Assembly: GCA_937974245.1 (NCBI GenBank)
Contig: CALJKV010000071.1
Span: 15,611 to 79,610 of the forward strand
DNA: 64,000 nucleotides
Direction: 5' to 3'
Source: an uncultured Chloroflexota bacterium
Lineage (GTDB): Bacteria; Chloroflexota; Anaerolineae; Aggregatilineales; Phototrophicaceae
Shown here in pieces: positions 8,401-15,475 of the stretch (position 1 is its first letter; each line of letters opens with the position of its first letter). The notes beneath the pieces were generated by a model. That model searched no databases. It was not told the DNA's origin and saw only the letters and a program-made list of their open reading frames with translations. A program made the translations under genes and the position numbers.

Positions 8401-9813
8401 CGGGGCAATGCTGTTCACGCCCCACAGCGCGTTATTCCGGTATAGGCTCACTGTGCCGTCGGCATTCAACGTGGCCGTGTAGCGTCCGGCGGCGCTTTCC
8501 CGCAGGCTCAGGCGTATAACACCGGTCTGTACCTGAACCCGCGCCGCAACTGCCGCCTCGTTCACGTTCGGGTTGACAAAGGTGACTTTGCCCCCGGTCT
8601 CGATTTGCAGCGCCTGGCCGCCTTCACTCGGCACGAAACCCGCCGCGCCGGTCAATGTCCACAACACCGTCTCACCCATATCGAAATTGTCGGTGAAAAT
8701 CAACTCCAGGGATGGTTCCAGCGGCAGGGCAGTCGGTGTTGGGGTCACCGTCATCTCGGCAGTCGGTGTGGCTGTCAAAGTCGGTTCTAGTATTGTGGTC
8801 GCGGTCGGTGTTGTGACCGGCTGTTCATTTGCCGGTATCCACACGAACAGGTCATCCACCAGGAGGGTGTTCTGCGCCGGGCCAGCCCCTTCGGGCAGCG
8901 GCGAGAACACCGTGTTGAACATGATTTGTCCTGGTGGCAGCGGGGCCGTGTCTGTCCAGGCCATCACTTCAACATCATCCAGCACTACACGAATCGCGCT
9001 ACCAATGGCCGATAACCGCACCATATGCCAGGTGTCCGGCGACAGGTTGACCAACGTACCCTGCACTACTGCGCCAGCCCGGTAGAGTACGATCTGCCCA
9101 TCAGGATCAATCGTGATGTCATAGCTGCCCACCGCGCTGGCCCGTGCCGCCAGACGGAAGGTAGCGCCAGCGGTCGCCTTTGTTCGGAAGCGCAGCTGAG
9201 CTACCTGGTCGAACAGCGTGTTCGTGCCTGAAGTCACTGGCTCGTGGCTGTTGGCGACCTGAAGTGCCTGGCCTGCTTCACTGGCAACCAGCGACCATCC
9301 AGCACCAAGTGTCCAGAAATCGGAGATACCGGTATCCAGGGTATCCCCAACCAGCAGTGCCAGTGGTGGCTCTGGGGGCAGTGTCGGCATAGGGGAGGCG
9401 ATTTCAGTTATAGTAGGAGTTGCTGTTATCGTCTCTTCTGTCGGCAGCGGTTCATCGGTTGTCTCAGCGGTGGGGATGTTGGTCGCAGTCGCCGTGACCT
9501 CAATCGGTGTTGGCTCATCCGTAACCTCAGCGCTTGGCACAACGGCGGCCGTGTCGGAAGGCACGGGGATCAGTGTTTCAGTGGGCGTCTCGCTTGGCGA
9601 GGCGGTCGCAGTAGCGGATGGCGTGGTCATCGGTGTTGATGACGGAATCTCGGTTAAGGTCAGCGATGGCAGCGGCAGCGGTGCCAGGGGTGTTTCGGTA
9701 GGTGTACTTTCTTGAGCAATAGCTGGCTGCGTACCCGGAGACACGGAGATCAAGGCGAAGCCAATCAGGATGAGGAACAGGGTCAAGCGACGATTACGGA
9801 TACCGAGCCGCAT
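5416..9813 (-). CDS. giant exported protein: three LamG-like domains, propeller, HELGH peptidase
   Basis: A 1465-aa protein. Start ATG 9813 has GGAGG 8 bases upstream and a signal peptide (LTLFLILIGFALISV). Residues about 35-150 are Pro/Thr/Ser-rich. Three LamG-type jelly-roll repeats follow (about 150-320, 365-525 and 555-725), each with a TWHxxRLSA.xxxxRVxxDxxEV core. A WD40/TolB-like propeller spans about 735-1080. After a PTPTP linker, the last 380 residues carry AAHELGHVFLH at about 1202-1212, a HExxH zinc site with a third His three residues on, as in ImmA/IrrE-type and related zinc peptidases. It is probably a surface peptidase with carbohydrate- or protein-binding arms. Bases 5.4-8.17 kb are AT-richer than 8.17-9.8 kb, so the gene looks mosaic. 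Confidence 0.85.
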   Translation of the reverse strand: MRLGIRNRRLTLFLILIGFALISVSPGTQPAIAQESTPTETPLAPLPLPSLTLTEIPSSTPMTTPSATATASPSETPTETLIPVPSDTAAVVPSAEVTDEPTPIEVTATATNIPTAETTDEPLPTEETITATPTITEIASPMPTLPPEPPLALLVGDTLDTGISDFWTLGAGWSLVASEAGQALQVANSHEPVTSGTNTLFDQVAQLRFRTKATAGATFRLAARASAVGSYDITIDPDGQIVLYRAGAVVQGTLVNLSPDTWHMVRLSAIGSAIRVVLDDVEVMAWTDTAPLPPGQIMFNTVFSPLPEGAGPAQNTLLVDDLFVWIPANEQPVTTPTATTILEPTLTATPTAEMTVTPTPTALPLEPSLELIFTDNFDMGETVLWTLTGAAGFVPSEGGQALQIETGGKVTFVNPNVNEAAVAARVQVQTGVIRLSLRESAAGRYTATLNADGTVSLYRNNALWGVNSIAPLLPDSWHTLRLSALEGTVRVAVDEVEVIAVQDATPLPMGTVSFEADGRALVDDFGLWIVIVTGPTPTPAASLPPSSMLSPVAPAAPDQQGLNLIFHEGFQRGGGRYYRTFLGPKWPVIEHETNYSLQISGEPSHMPTQLSMVSYLNVAVQAEFLFTQGVARIGVRHSPSGSYAALLRANGVVELYRSGQLISSTSVLPNESGHWRTLQVSAIENTVRVLVDGELAINFVDNVPLSRGTIHIAAENLNNSLMHIDDINVWTAPSPEQSQSAGYIVGESGGLLASVLSGQNLETNEVVTVDVGNQYGGSIRLFSYYEDLSPFYPVGTNVIEFPTLPAQVYQALNPKWAPANGRRIAFQCSLGVDDIDGNSLCLFDIDTNILTDITPGEWLGVASDFSWSPDGQWMVIYATGLSHPYGLSIYNPYTQSPPTHILNGYFDKPFWHTDDYIYFRDGSEIKRFYYGGGIVETVVADGVCGIGEFTLVSNTIAYRSCWADQFGGWHYNQVNSQPVSGGTPVILLGGVANPDINISSFDYLTQEYPRALTYVSDDYVSYPQVRLLQQDGTPSDISLASVSEPYAFVVNVNTQVLYKIAPPTPTPIPTPDCAAYSPARSQIEAQLATYRVFVLDICEEAVPDHPEIHWYWTDEELEGLLLGVQNTAHALNLFSTVYSTDVEAFTNVLLFDPATDKIEFEQLNNYGEACETTKRSPADIATGEARATINCGGNNIFTQYTAAHELGHVFLHQTAFDTSIPGATVTPCPLSSGGVGFIGCMDDPNLADSSLGNAAKALRGSDSETQFVFGLITRWMLPGDVQTRIDNFDPNGDYEVSQADFPPTICADGSTPAPECPADAPLRFAQITDWERGETGWDIVIAVDASDKFGACDNSGRDYVITPFQQNPCVIYEWVLENSDAIDAGDVKTLKLVEQEEAGADMFLNWVYRTVEGAASQAYGNNEALDQQPTGRLFPDCDLVPSGHGDDRFCWMRENLRLFFIYYGW

Positions 9814-9843
9814 AGTATAATCCTCCAGAGTAGATAACCGGAG

Positions 9844-9872
9844 ACTATATCGCATCCCGAGTAAAATACGAA
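9844..9872 (-). promoter_or_regulatory. candidate promoter of the peptidase/propeller unit
   Basis: Minus-strand TTCGTA (-35, 9867-9872) and TATAGT (-10, 9844-9849) separated by 17 bases. The -10 ends 31 bases before the ATG at 9813. The -10 is one base from consensus; the -35 is weak. Confidence 0.4.
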
Positions 9873-9985
9873 TCTGACTTTATCAAATATCGAAGCATAT
9901 AGAAATATTTGTAATGTATGAGCATTCTTACATCATACTTTCTGGTGTTGTCCCCTATTCCTCAATCTGCTATGCTGTATCCCTC

Positions 9986-10705
9986 ATGCCCTGGTACAGC
10001 AAAGAACAGCCGACACCGTTTGATAGCACCCCGATAGAAGGGTTATTCTTTCTCAGTGGCAGTATCCTGGCTCAAACGCATCACCAGGAGCAATTCAAAA
10101 ACCAGAAGTATCCGCTCATCACCTTCCCCTCTTCCCTCGCCCGCGAACTGGCGGATTCCTCCAAAGAGGGTGGTGTCCTCCACATCTTCAGCGGTCTACA
10201 GCTTTTCCGTCATCAGAGCCGGGATCAAGCCTATGTAGATGCGCTTCAATTCGCTGAAGCCTATGGCTATCGGGTCACCAAGCATGGGGAGAATGAATTG
10301 GTGATCGCCAATCCCCACTCCGGTCATGGTTATCAGATCATGTACGATTCCCAAAGACAACAGATTGCGGACATCACCCGTTTTCCTGAACACGCGATGG
10401 AACTTCTGGATGGCATCAGTCGTGCCGCTTTACCTGATCTCTACAGTGGTGAAGAGAAAGGCATGGAAGCTGTCGCCCCTGTCAAGTTCTTCACCCCGGA
10501 CAGCGGTTGGACATGGTATGCCAGCGAGTATGACGGCGAGGATACCTTCTTCGGTTTGGTGTCTGGTCTGGAAGTGGAATTAGGATACTTTTCGGTGACT
10601 GAACTGGAGAGTGTGCGTGGCCCGTTGGGGCTACCGATTGAACGTGACCTGTACTACCAGCCCCAATCACTGCGCGAACTCAAGGATTATCACACCACAC
10701 AGTAG
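9986..10705 (+). CDS. DUF2958 domain protein
   Basis: A 239-aa protein if started at ATG 9986 (MPWYSKEQPTPF); an upstream ATG at 9914 would add 24 residues that do not look coding. The last 75 residues match the DUF2958 family closely: KFFTPDSGWTWYASEYDGED, FFGLV.GLEVELGYFSVTEL and GPLGLPIERDLYY. The family is typical of plasmids, integrative elements and phages and has no known biochemical role. The first 150 residues are an unrecognised domain. It heads a co-directional cluster with the two small genes that follow (14-base gap), and supports reading this region as a mobile element. Confidence 0.8.
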   Translation: MPWYSKEQPTPFDSTPIEGLFFLSGSILAQTHHQEQFKNQKYPLITFPSSLARELADSSKEGGVLHIFSGLQLFRHQSRDQAYVDALQFAEAYGYRVTKHGENELVIANPHSGHGYQIMYDSQRQQIADITRFPEHAMELLDGISRAALPDLYSGEEKGMEAVAPVKFFTPDSGWTWYASEYDGEDTFFGLVSGLEVELGYFSVTELESVRGPLGLPIERDLYYQPQSLRELKDYHTTQ

Positions 10706-10719
10706 GCAGTGGCACTGTT

Positions 10720-10962
10720 ATGACCGAATCACACCATCACCGCACTTGGATAGCCCGTGAGAATTTGTGGGTATGGCCGGACGAACTGATCGCTTTTCGC
10801 CCGGATTTACAGGAACAGATCGAAATGTTGGATGAGGACAGATTGGAAGCGATTGCCATCTACATTCTTGACGCGGTGGAAAATGCGTACTGGTCTGCTC
10901 TCGACCAGGCCATCCAGCGATACGTTCGGGCCACTAACTCAACTGATTCGTATGGCACTTGA
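10720..10962 (+). CDS. small protein with PDL-type helical domain, 80 aa
   Basis: An 80-aa protein starting at ATG 10720, 14 bases after the DUF2958 gene. Residues about 20-68 (PDELIAFRPDLQEQIEMLDE, then helices ending LDQAIQRYV) match the C-terminal domain of the next gene's product: both have a P-x-(D/E)-L-I-x-x-R-P-D-L-x-x-Q-I-E-x-L-D start and a Trp near the last helix. The domain is not one I recognise. The gene overlaps the next by 11 bases, so translation is probably coupled. Confidence 0.65.
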   Translation: MTESHHHRTWIARENLWVWPDELIAFRPDLQEQIEMLDEDRLEAIAIYILDAVENAYWSALDQAIQRYVRATNSTDSYGT

Positions 10963-11506
10963 AACTCCGCTCCAATACGACCTGTTCACGGGTGAAAAGG
11001 TGGATAACCGAACAGCCACCCAGCGCAAAGCCGATGCCCAGCGTGACCAGTTGCAGCAGATAGAGATGTTCAAACAGCGGGAGATTGCCCAGTTTGGCGT
11101 CCGCGCTCATCCGCAGATGTCGCTTTCACCGCACACAAAACTGGTATTGGTTCGCGAAGACCCACGAACAGAAGAAGAAATCGAGCGGGATCGAATGAAG
11201 GAGGCAGAAGATAATACACACCCGATGTTTGTCATCCCTCATCCGTCTCCGCCAGAGAAAACTCTCAGACCCTCTCCCCCGCCTTTGCCCCCTCAACCCG
11301 TTCTGACCCTCAAGCCCGCAGACCTGATAACCTGTCGCCCGGACTTGGCAAAACAGATCGAGCGACTTGACCAGTCAGGATTTGACGAGATCATCGAGAT
11401 ACTGCACCATCTCCTTCAACCCGACTTGTGGCTGACCCTCCGTTTTGCCCTGGATTGGTACTTCTTCAGCCAAACGACCAATCTCCATACCCGCCAAATT
11501 CAGTAA
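10952..11506 (+). CDS. hypothetical protein with the same PDL-type C-terminal domain, 184 aa
   Basis: Starts at ATG 10952 (MALETPLQYDLFTGEKVDNR), inside the end of the preceding gene. Residues 1-40 are charged. A helical segment rich in Glu and Arg (TEEEIERDRMKEAED) follows. Residues about 92-122 are proline-rich and likely flexible. The last 55 residues (PADLITCRPDLAKQIERLDQ, then LTLRFALDWYF) repeat the domain found alone in the 80-aa neighbour. The YDLFTGEKV start resembles short peptides that bind clamp or polymerase-type partners, but this is only a guess. No family is recognised. Confidence 0.65.
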   Translation: MALETPLQYDLFTGEKVDNRTATQRKADAQRDQLQQIEMFKQREIAQFGVRAHPQMSLSPHTKLVLVREDPRTEEEIERDRMKEAEDNTHPMFVIPHPSPPEKTLRPSPPPLPPQPVLTLKPADLITCRPDLAKQIERLDQSGFDEIIEILHHLLQPDLWLTLRFALDWYFFSQTTNLHTRQIQ

Positions 11507-11578
11507 CCTGATGGGTGTCTCTCCATCTATTTGCTACTTGACTCATTCCTGTAGGTTGTTAGACTCATAGTCAATATT

Positions 11579-11884
11579 ATGAGGATATATTATGTCTGCG
11601 AACAAGTAGCCCATGAATACCGGATATTCTGCCGGATGTATGGGTTACTGAACCGGCACGCTGAACTGGAGCGATTGATTGCCTGGGCACAGCGCAAACG
11701 GCTCAGTGCGGCGCGCCGAGCTTATGAAAAGCAGTTGCTCGATACCGAGATACGCTTAAATCACCTGCTGGTTCGTGCGCCTCATGTTGCGCGTTGGGCA
11801 CGGTTGGGGCATATGGTGGGAGCGTGGATCACACCCTCACCTAAGTACTACGCACGCGGGGCGGCAGCAGGATACCGGAGATAG
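11579..11884 (+). CDS. small basic protein, 101 aa
   Basis: An unrecognised Arg-rich helical protein (about one residue in six is Arg or Lys). It has a predicted coiled or helical centre (LNRHAELERLIAWAQRKRLS, RRAYEKQLLDTEIRLNHLLV) and a disordered basic end. It could bind nucleic acid. The start is the ATG at 11579 with AT-rich surroundings (GGATATATTATG follows) and no clear Shine-Dalgarno, so the start and even the gene are uncertain. It lies 72 bases after the previous gene and just before the recombinase leader. Confidence 0.45.
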   Translation: MRIYYVCEQVAHEYRIFCRMYGLLNRHAELERLIAWAQRKRLSAARRAYEKQLLDTEIRLNHLLVRAPHVARWARLGHMVGAWITPSPKYYARGAAAGYRR

Positions 11885-11888
11885 TAGG

Positions 11889-11919
11889 TTGACTTAGTAA
11901 TATATATCGGAGATATACT
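11889..11919 (+). promoter_or_regulatory. promoter with overlapping palindrome, recombinase leader
   Basis: TTGACT (11889-11894) and TATACT (11914-11919), 19 bases apart, with a perfect palindrome TATATC-GGA-GATATA (11903-11917) filling the spacer and entering the -10. A repressor bound here would block transcription. The GATAT core recalls the GGATAT repeats before XRE gene A, so one of those regulators could be the ligand (inference). Confidence 0.45.
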
Positions 11920-11951
11920 GGAACAAGTTTACAGACAATCCATACCAAACG

Positions 11952-12085
11952 CCCCTGGCAGGTGCTGCAAACACCGACCAGAGGCTAACCAACCATGCTG
12001 AGAACGCAGCACGGCAGGCTAAGCACAATATTATCTATTGCGCTTTCGAGTCGTCAACTGCATTCTCAGCGGTTGGCGACTTTTT
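11952..12085 (+). ncRNA. structured leader RNA with intrinsic terminator before recombinase operon
   Basis: Three hairpins follow the promoter. First, a nested stem: CCCCTGG (11952-11958) with CCAGAGG (11978-11984), enclosing GGTG/CACC and a CTGCAAA loop, then GGCTAACC. Second, TGCTG/CAGCA (11996-12011). Third, a 13-bp stem (12049-12061 with 12069-12081, two G-U pairs) ending in five U residues, which is an intrinsic terminator 33 bases before the next start codon. This order, structured domain then terminator then ribosome site, is that of an attenuator or riboswitch-like leader. Which ligand or event controls it is unknown. Alternatively the terminator only ends the upstream transcript. Confidence 0.5.
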
Positions 12086-12117
12086 GTTATACAGGGCAGT
12101 TGCCCGGAAAGGAGTGT

Positions 12118-12351
12118 ATGCATGAACCGAGTCAGACCAATGGACAGGCAAAGACGAGACGAAAACGGCTACATATTCCACCACCATCCGAGATGGTTGA
12201 AAACTACGCCCAGAAGGTATGTCACCACATGAGGCAAGGTGATGGGGCGAGTACGGACATACAGTTTGTCCAGGCCTTCACCAATTTTGTGAAAACAGTT
12301 GTCCGCATTCAAACTAAGTACCTCAACCCAGGAGAAGAACATGTCCGATAA
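12118..12351 (+). CDS. small protein upstream of serine recombinase, 77 aa
   Basis: A 77-aa protein starting MHEPSQTNGQAKTRRKR at ATG 12118. GGAAAGGAG ends 3 bases upstream, rather close. A different-frame ATG at 12122 has better spacing but gives only a 36-codon, Arg/His-rich frame. The N-terminus is basic and the rest helical (VQAFTNFVKTVVRIQTKYL). It overlaps the recombinase start by 11 bases, so the two are translationally coupled. A small basic gene joined to a large serine integrase could be its directionality factor or an auxiliary DNA-binding subunit; this is inference from position and size. Confidence 0.6.
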   Translation: MHEPSQTNGQAKTRRKRLHIPPPSEMVENYAQKVCHHMRQGDGASTDIQFVQAFTNFVKTVVRIQTKYLNPGEEHVR

Positions 12352-14119
12352 AAGAAAAGCTAAAAACGCTAAGGTTGCCCTCTGTTACATCCGGCAGTCA
12401 TTTACCCGTGATGAAGAGGACGTCAATAGCCCAGAGCGGCAGCGTGCCAATATCCAGAACGTGTGCGAGCGTAATGGGTGGATGCCCGAATGGTACGAGG
12501 ATGTTGGCGGCCATAAGTCTGGCAGGAGTGAGAAAAATCGTCCCGAGTGGCTGGCGCTTAAGGCCCGGATTGATGACCCGGATGTAGTCGCTCTGGTTGC
12601 GAATGACATGGCACGTCTGCATCGCAAAGGATGGCGGGTTGGCGACCTGGTTGAGTACTTGGATGAGCATGATGTGGCGCTGGCATTAGCAGCACCAGGG
12701 CGGGAAATGATTGACACTTCAACCCCACAAGGGCGCATGTTCCTGCAATTTGGTGCAATTATTGACGAATACTATGCTGAGGACATCAGTCAGCGAGCAA
12801 AAGACAGCGTTCAGTATCGCAAGGCACGCGGGCAAACCATTGGAATGCCACCATTCGGCACCATTCGTGGCAACGATGGTTTACTGCATCCTTCGCCTGA
12901 AGGAGCATGGTTACTCTCTGATGGTCGGTTTGCTGCTGGAGATGCCGACCATGAGCCGGAAGGTGCTACTGTCTGGCGTTCCTATCACGAGTGCGCTTAT
13001 TACATCCTTCAATTGTACTCAGAAGGCGATGTTGGTTTGGAACGTATATCCTACCAACTCAATCAAGAAGGTTGGCCGTTTCGCGACCGAAAGGGAATGC
13101 CTCGCCCGATATATCGTGCTGATGTACGCCGTGTAGTCGCTAATTGGCCGGAATACGGCGGGATTGTCATGGACAATAGAGCGCGAGATCGTCCGGCTTA
13201 CAAAAAATACAATGTTGCTGAAATACCGTTTAAGGAGGAACGAGCGGTATTTCCAATCGAGCTTTTGCGACGAGTTGCCTATGTCAGGCAGGAGCGAAGT
13301 ATCAAACCCAGCAATGATGGCGTGAATCGCGAATCACATCCTTATCCTCTAGCCGGGATCACATACTGCGCTCATTGCGTTAACTTGGCTGAGAAACACA
13401 ATAATCCCAAACTGGTGAGCAGATTGGGTGGGAGCGACACGTATGGCACATTACGATATAAGCATAAGCTTGGAGTCAAGTGTGGTTGCCACAACCGATC
13501 AGTACGCTGTGAACTCTATGAAGCTGACTTCAGTCGACTCGTCAAGTTATTGAGTGTCAAACCTGAAGCACTTAACCTGATGACTGAACTGGCAATTCAG
13601 GCAGACAAGGTTGCTGGTCGGTATGATGATGTGGATTTGGATGCGCAGAAGCAGGAAGCGATTGCGTTGTGCCGTAAGAGGATTGACGCGGCTGTTGTGC
13701 TTTTTGGAGATGGCAGGATTGGTGCTGAAGAGTACCGTCGCCGGGTGGATGCAAACGAACGTGAAATTGCTCATTGGGAGGCACGCACCACCGAAACCGA
13801 AAAACTGGCACTTGGACTAGGCATGTGTATTGAGGCGGTAGATCGTGTCTCACGATTATGGGATAGGGCAGATGATGAAGATCGGCAGGGGCTAGTCAGA
13901 AGCTTATTTGACTACCTTGTATATGATCTGGATAGTCGGCGGATTGTGGATTTCCGGCTAAAACCCTGGGCAGATCGTTTCTTGACGCTCCGTACCGCCC
14001 TTTATGCAGATGATGAAGGGGTTGGCATCGATGACGATTCTGAAACGGAACGTGGCTTCGATCAGGTTGTTGCGCCTGATAATGAGGCAGGCTTTGGCGC
14101 CATAGCCCCTACGGGGTAA
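12341..14119 (+). CDS. large serine recombinase/integrase
   Basis: A 592-aa site-specific recombinase; ATG 12341 has AGGAGAAG upstream. Residues about 11-150 are the resolvase domain: catalytic Ser20 in YIRQS, then SPERQR, and DMARLHRKGW with active-site Arg residues. Residues about 160-330 are the recombinase domain. A zinc-ribbon segment follows around 335-390 (CAHC and CGC pairs). A coiled-coil and a C-terminal DNA-binding part complete it. The full length and intact motifs suggest activity. Large serine integrases insert and excise phages and integrative elements, and normally sit next to an attachment site. None could be identified here. The gene marks the probable right end of the accessory region. 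Confidence 0.92.
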   Translation: MSDKRKAKNAKVALCYIRQSFTRDEEDVNSPERQRANIQNVCERNGWMPEWYEDVGGHKSGRSEKNRPEWLALKARIDDPDVVALVANDMARLHRKGWRVGDLVEYLDEHDVALALAAPGREMIDTSTPQGRMFLQFGAIIDEYYAEDISQRAKDSVQYRKARGQTIGMPPFGTIRGNDGLLHPSPEGAWLLSDGRFAAGDADHEPEGATVWRSYHECAYYILQLYSEGDVGLERISYQLNQEGWPFRDRKGMPRPIYRADVRRVVANWPEYGGIVMDNRARDRPAYKKYNVAEIPFKEERAVFPIELLRRVAYVRQERSIKPSNDGVNRESHPYPLAGITYCAHCVNLAEKHNNPKLVSRLGGSDTYGTLRYKHKLGVKCGCHNRSVRCELYEADFSRLVKLLSVKPEALNLMTELAIQADKVAGRYDDVDLDAQKQEAIALCRKRIDAAVVLFGDGRIGAEEYRRRVDANEREIAHWEARTTETEKLALGLGMCIEAVDRVSRLWDRADDEDRQGLVRSLFDYLVYDLDSRRIVDFRLKPWADRFLTLRTALYADDEGVGIDDDSETERGFDQVVAPDNEAGFGAIAPTG

Positions 14120-14137
14120 ATCCGTACACATGCCTTG

Positions 14138-14159
14138 AACGCCAGTTTCTGGCGTTTTT
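14138..14159 (+). terminator. intrinsic terminator of recombinase operon
   Basis: Perfect 8-bp stem AACGCCAG / CTGGCGTT with a TTT loop, running into five T residues, 18 bases after the recombinase stop codon. Confidence 0.85.
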
Positions 14160-14441
14160 GGTTCCTCAACTTCAGCCCGCAATGCCAGCCAACCTCTGCC
14201 CAGGATTACAACTGGAAGTCCACAGTTTGCCGACTCTATCCAGATCATAGGTAAAGGAGTTGAAACGGCCTCTGACCACACATTGTTTAACTTCGTGGCT
14301 GACGGTCTCACAATTGGATGATCTTGTCCATGACACTCATGCACATAGCCAATTCTGCCGCTAAGTGTTCGGCCTTTACGGTGTGTGCCCCGAATTCAGC
14401 GCACCTGTCTCTTCGATATTCTCCACTGAACCAGGGTAAGG
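14160..14441. other. spacer without recognisable gene
   Basis: About 280 bases beyond the recombinase terminator. Open frames here lack ribosome sites and read as unlikely protein. Because it lies beside the integrase gene it is where an attachment site would be expected, but no direct repeat with another part of the window was found. Confidence 0.4.
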
Positions 14442-14690
14442 TCAATTTATACCAACTGTTGAGGTGAACACGGAATTTGAGTACACTCTAGCGTAATTGG
14501 TAGGATGCGCGAGCAGAAAACGCTCAATCGGTGGCGCAGTACCCGATGCCTGTAACCCGTTCATCTGCACTGGGTAAGCATCCAGTACCTGATATTCATC
14601 GTGCGTAACGTAGAGGAAATTATGTCGCTGGGGGCCTTCGGGAGCGAGACTATCCCGGCGGTGGTAGTAACGTAAGAAAAGAGCCGAAAA
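14442..14690 (-). pseudogene. possible 3' remnant of an unknown gene
   Basis: A minus-strand frame ending at 14442 reads as plausible protein over about 75 residues (RRDSLAPEGPQRHNFLYVTH, then PIERFLLAHPTNYARVYSNS), with no start of its own. Extended upstream, the frame enters the antisense of the metallo-hydrolase gene, where it no longer looks like protein. It is therefore best read as the tail of a gene truncated by rearrangement next to the integrase-bearing region. I do not recognise the family. Confidence 0.3.
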
Positions 14691-14696
14691 AAAGAT

Positions 14697-15461
14697 ATGA
14701 CTACTTACTTTCTGTTCCAGGTTGGGGCGATTTCGTGCATGGCTGTCAGCGCGGGTAGTGGGAACTTCCGCGCACAGGCATTCTTTGCCGATGTGAAACG
14801 CGCCGAACTTCAACCGGTGTTTGACCGCTACGGCATCGAAAGCGAGATGTTTGAGACGCCATTCAATTGCCTGCTGGTTCGCCGCCACGACACTCTGCTG
14901 CTGGCGGATACCGGGTCGAAGGCGAAACCGCTGCTGACGAACCTTCGCCAGGCTGGTATTGTGCCGGAAGATATTAACATTGTTCTCTTATCCCACGCGC
15001 ATCCTGACCATTACGGGGGCACGGTGGACAGTAAGGGCCGACCGGTGTTCCCTAACGCCCGTTACCTTATCTCGCGGGTTGACCTTGCCCATATACCGGA
15101 AAAACTAGCGGGTCTGCCCCTGCAATCCATCGAGCCGGAGACAGATGTGCTGGATGGTGTGCGCGTCCTGGCCGCGCCGGGCCACACGGCAGGGCAGCTG
15201 GCCGTCAAAATCGAATCTGAGGGTGAAACGCTGCTGTATACCAGCGACGTGATCGCCCATCCGATCCACCTGGAATACCCGAACTGGAACATCGTCAGCG
15301 ACGCAGATCGTGCCGAAGCGGTACGCACTCGCAGTACCATGTTAGGGCAGGCGGCAGACGCAGGATGGTGGTTGTTCGTGTACCACTTCCCGTTTCCTGG
15401 CCTATGCCATATCCGGCGCGAAAAGGACGGTTGGCGGATAACCGAACAACGTAAGTCCTGA
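14697..15461 (+). CDS. MBL-fold metallo-hydrolase
   Basis: A 254-aa metallo-beta-lactamase-fold protein. The zinc motif HAHPDH is at residues 100-105, with the third-site APGHTAG at about 162-168 and a later Asp in YTSDV. The N-terminal strand FQVGAISCMAVSAGS matches the usual start of N-acyl-homoserine-lactonase/YvcB-like members, supporting the start at 14697. The final His is in VYHFPFPG, the usual position for this subgroup. Likely a soluble cytoplasmic hydrolase of unknown ester, lactone or thioester. It begins the conserved region right of the recombinase and is followed 14 bases later by the SH3b gene. Confidence 0.88.
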   Translation: MTTYFLFQVGAISCMAVSAGSGNFRAQAFFADVKRAELQPVFDRYGIESEMFETPFNCLLVRRHDTLLLADTGSKAKPLLTNLRQAGIVPEDINIVLLSHAHPDHYGGTVDSKGRPVFPNARYLISRVDLAHIPEKLAGLPLQSIEPETDVLDGVRVLAAPGHTAGQLAVKIESEGETLLYTSDVIAHPIHLEYPNWNIVSDADRAEAVRTRSTMLGQAADAGWWLFVYHFPFPGLCHIRREKDGWRITEQRKS

Positions 15462-15475
15462 GTAAAAAAGGGAGC

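Noticed and set aside
9914..9985. Upstream ATG of the DUF2958 gene
   Set aside because: The extra 24 residues are hydrophobic and unlike the family; ATG 9986 is preferred.
10832..10951. N-terminal extension of the 184-aa gene
   Set aside because: It would run entirely within the preceding gene in another frame and looks non-coding; ATG 10952 is a better start.
12122..12232. 36-codon alternative frame beside the 77-aa gene
   Set aside because: Better Shine-Dalgarno spacing but Arg/His-rich and not coupled to the recombinase; kept only as an alternative start.
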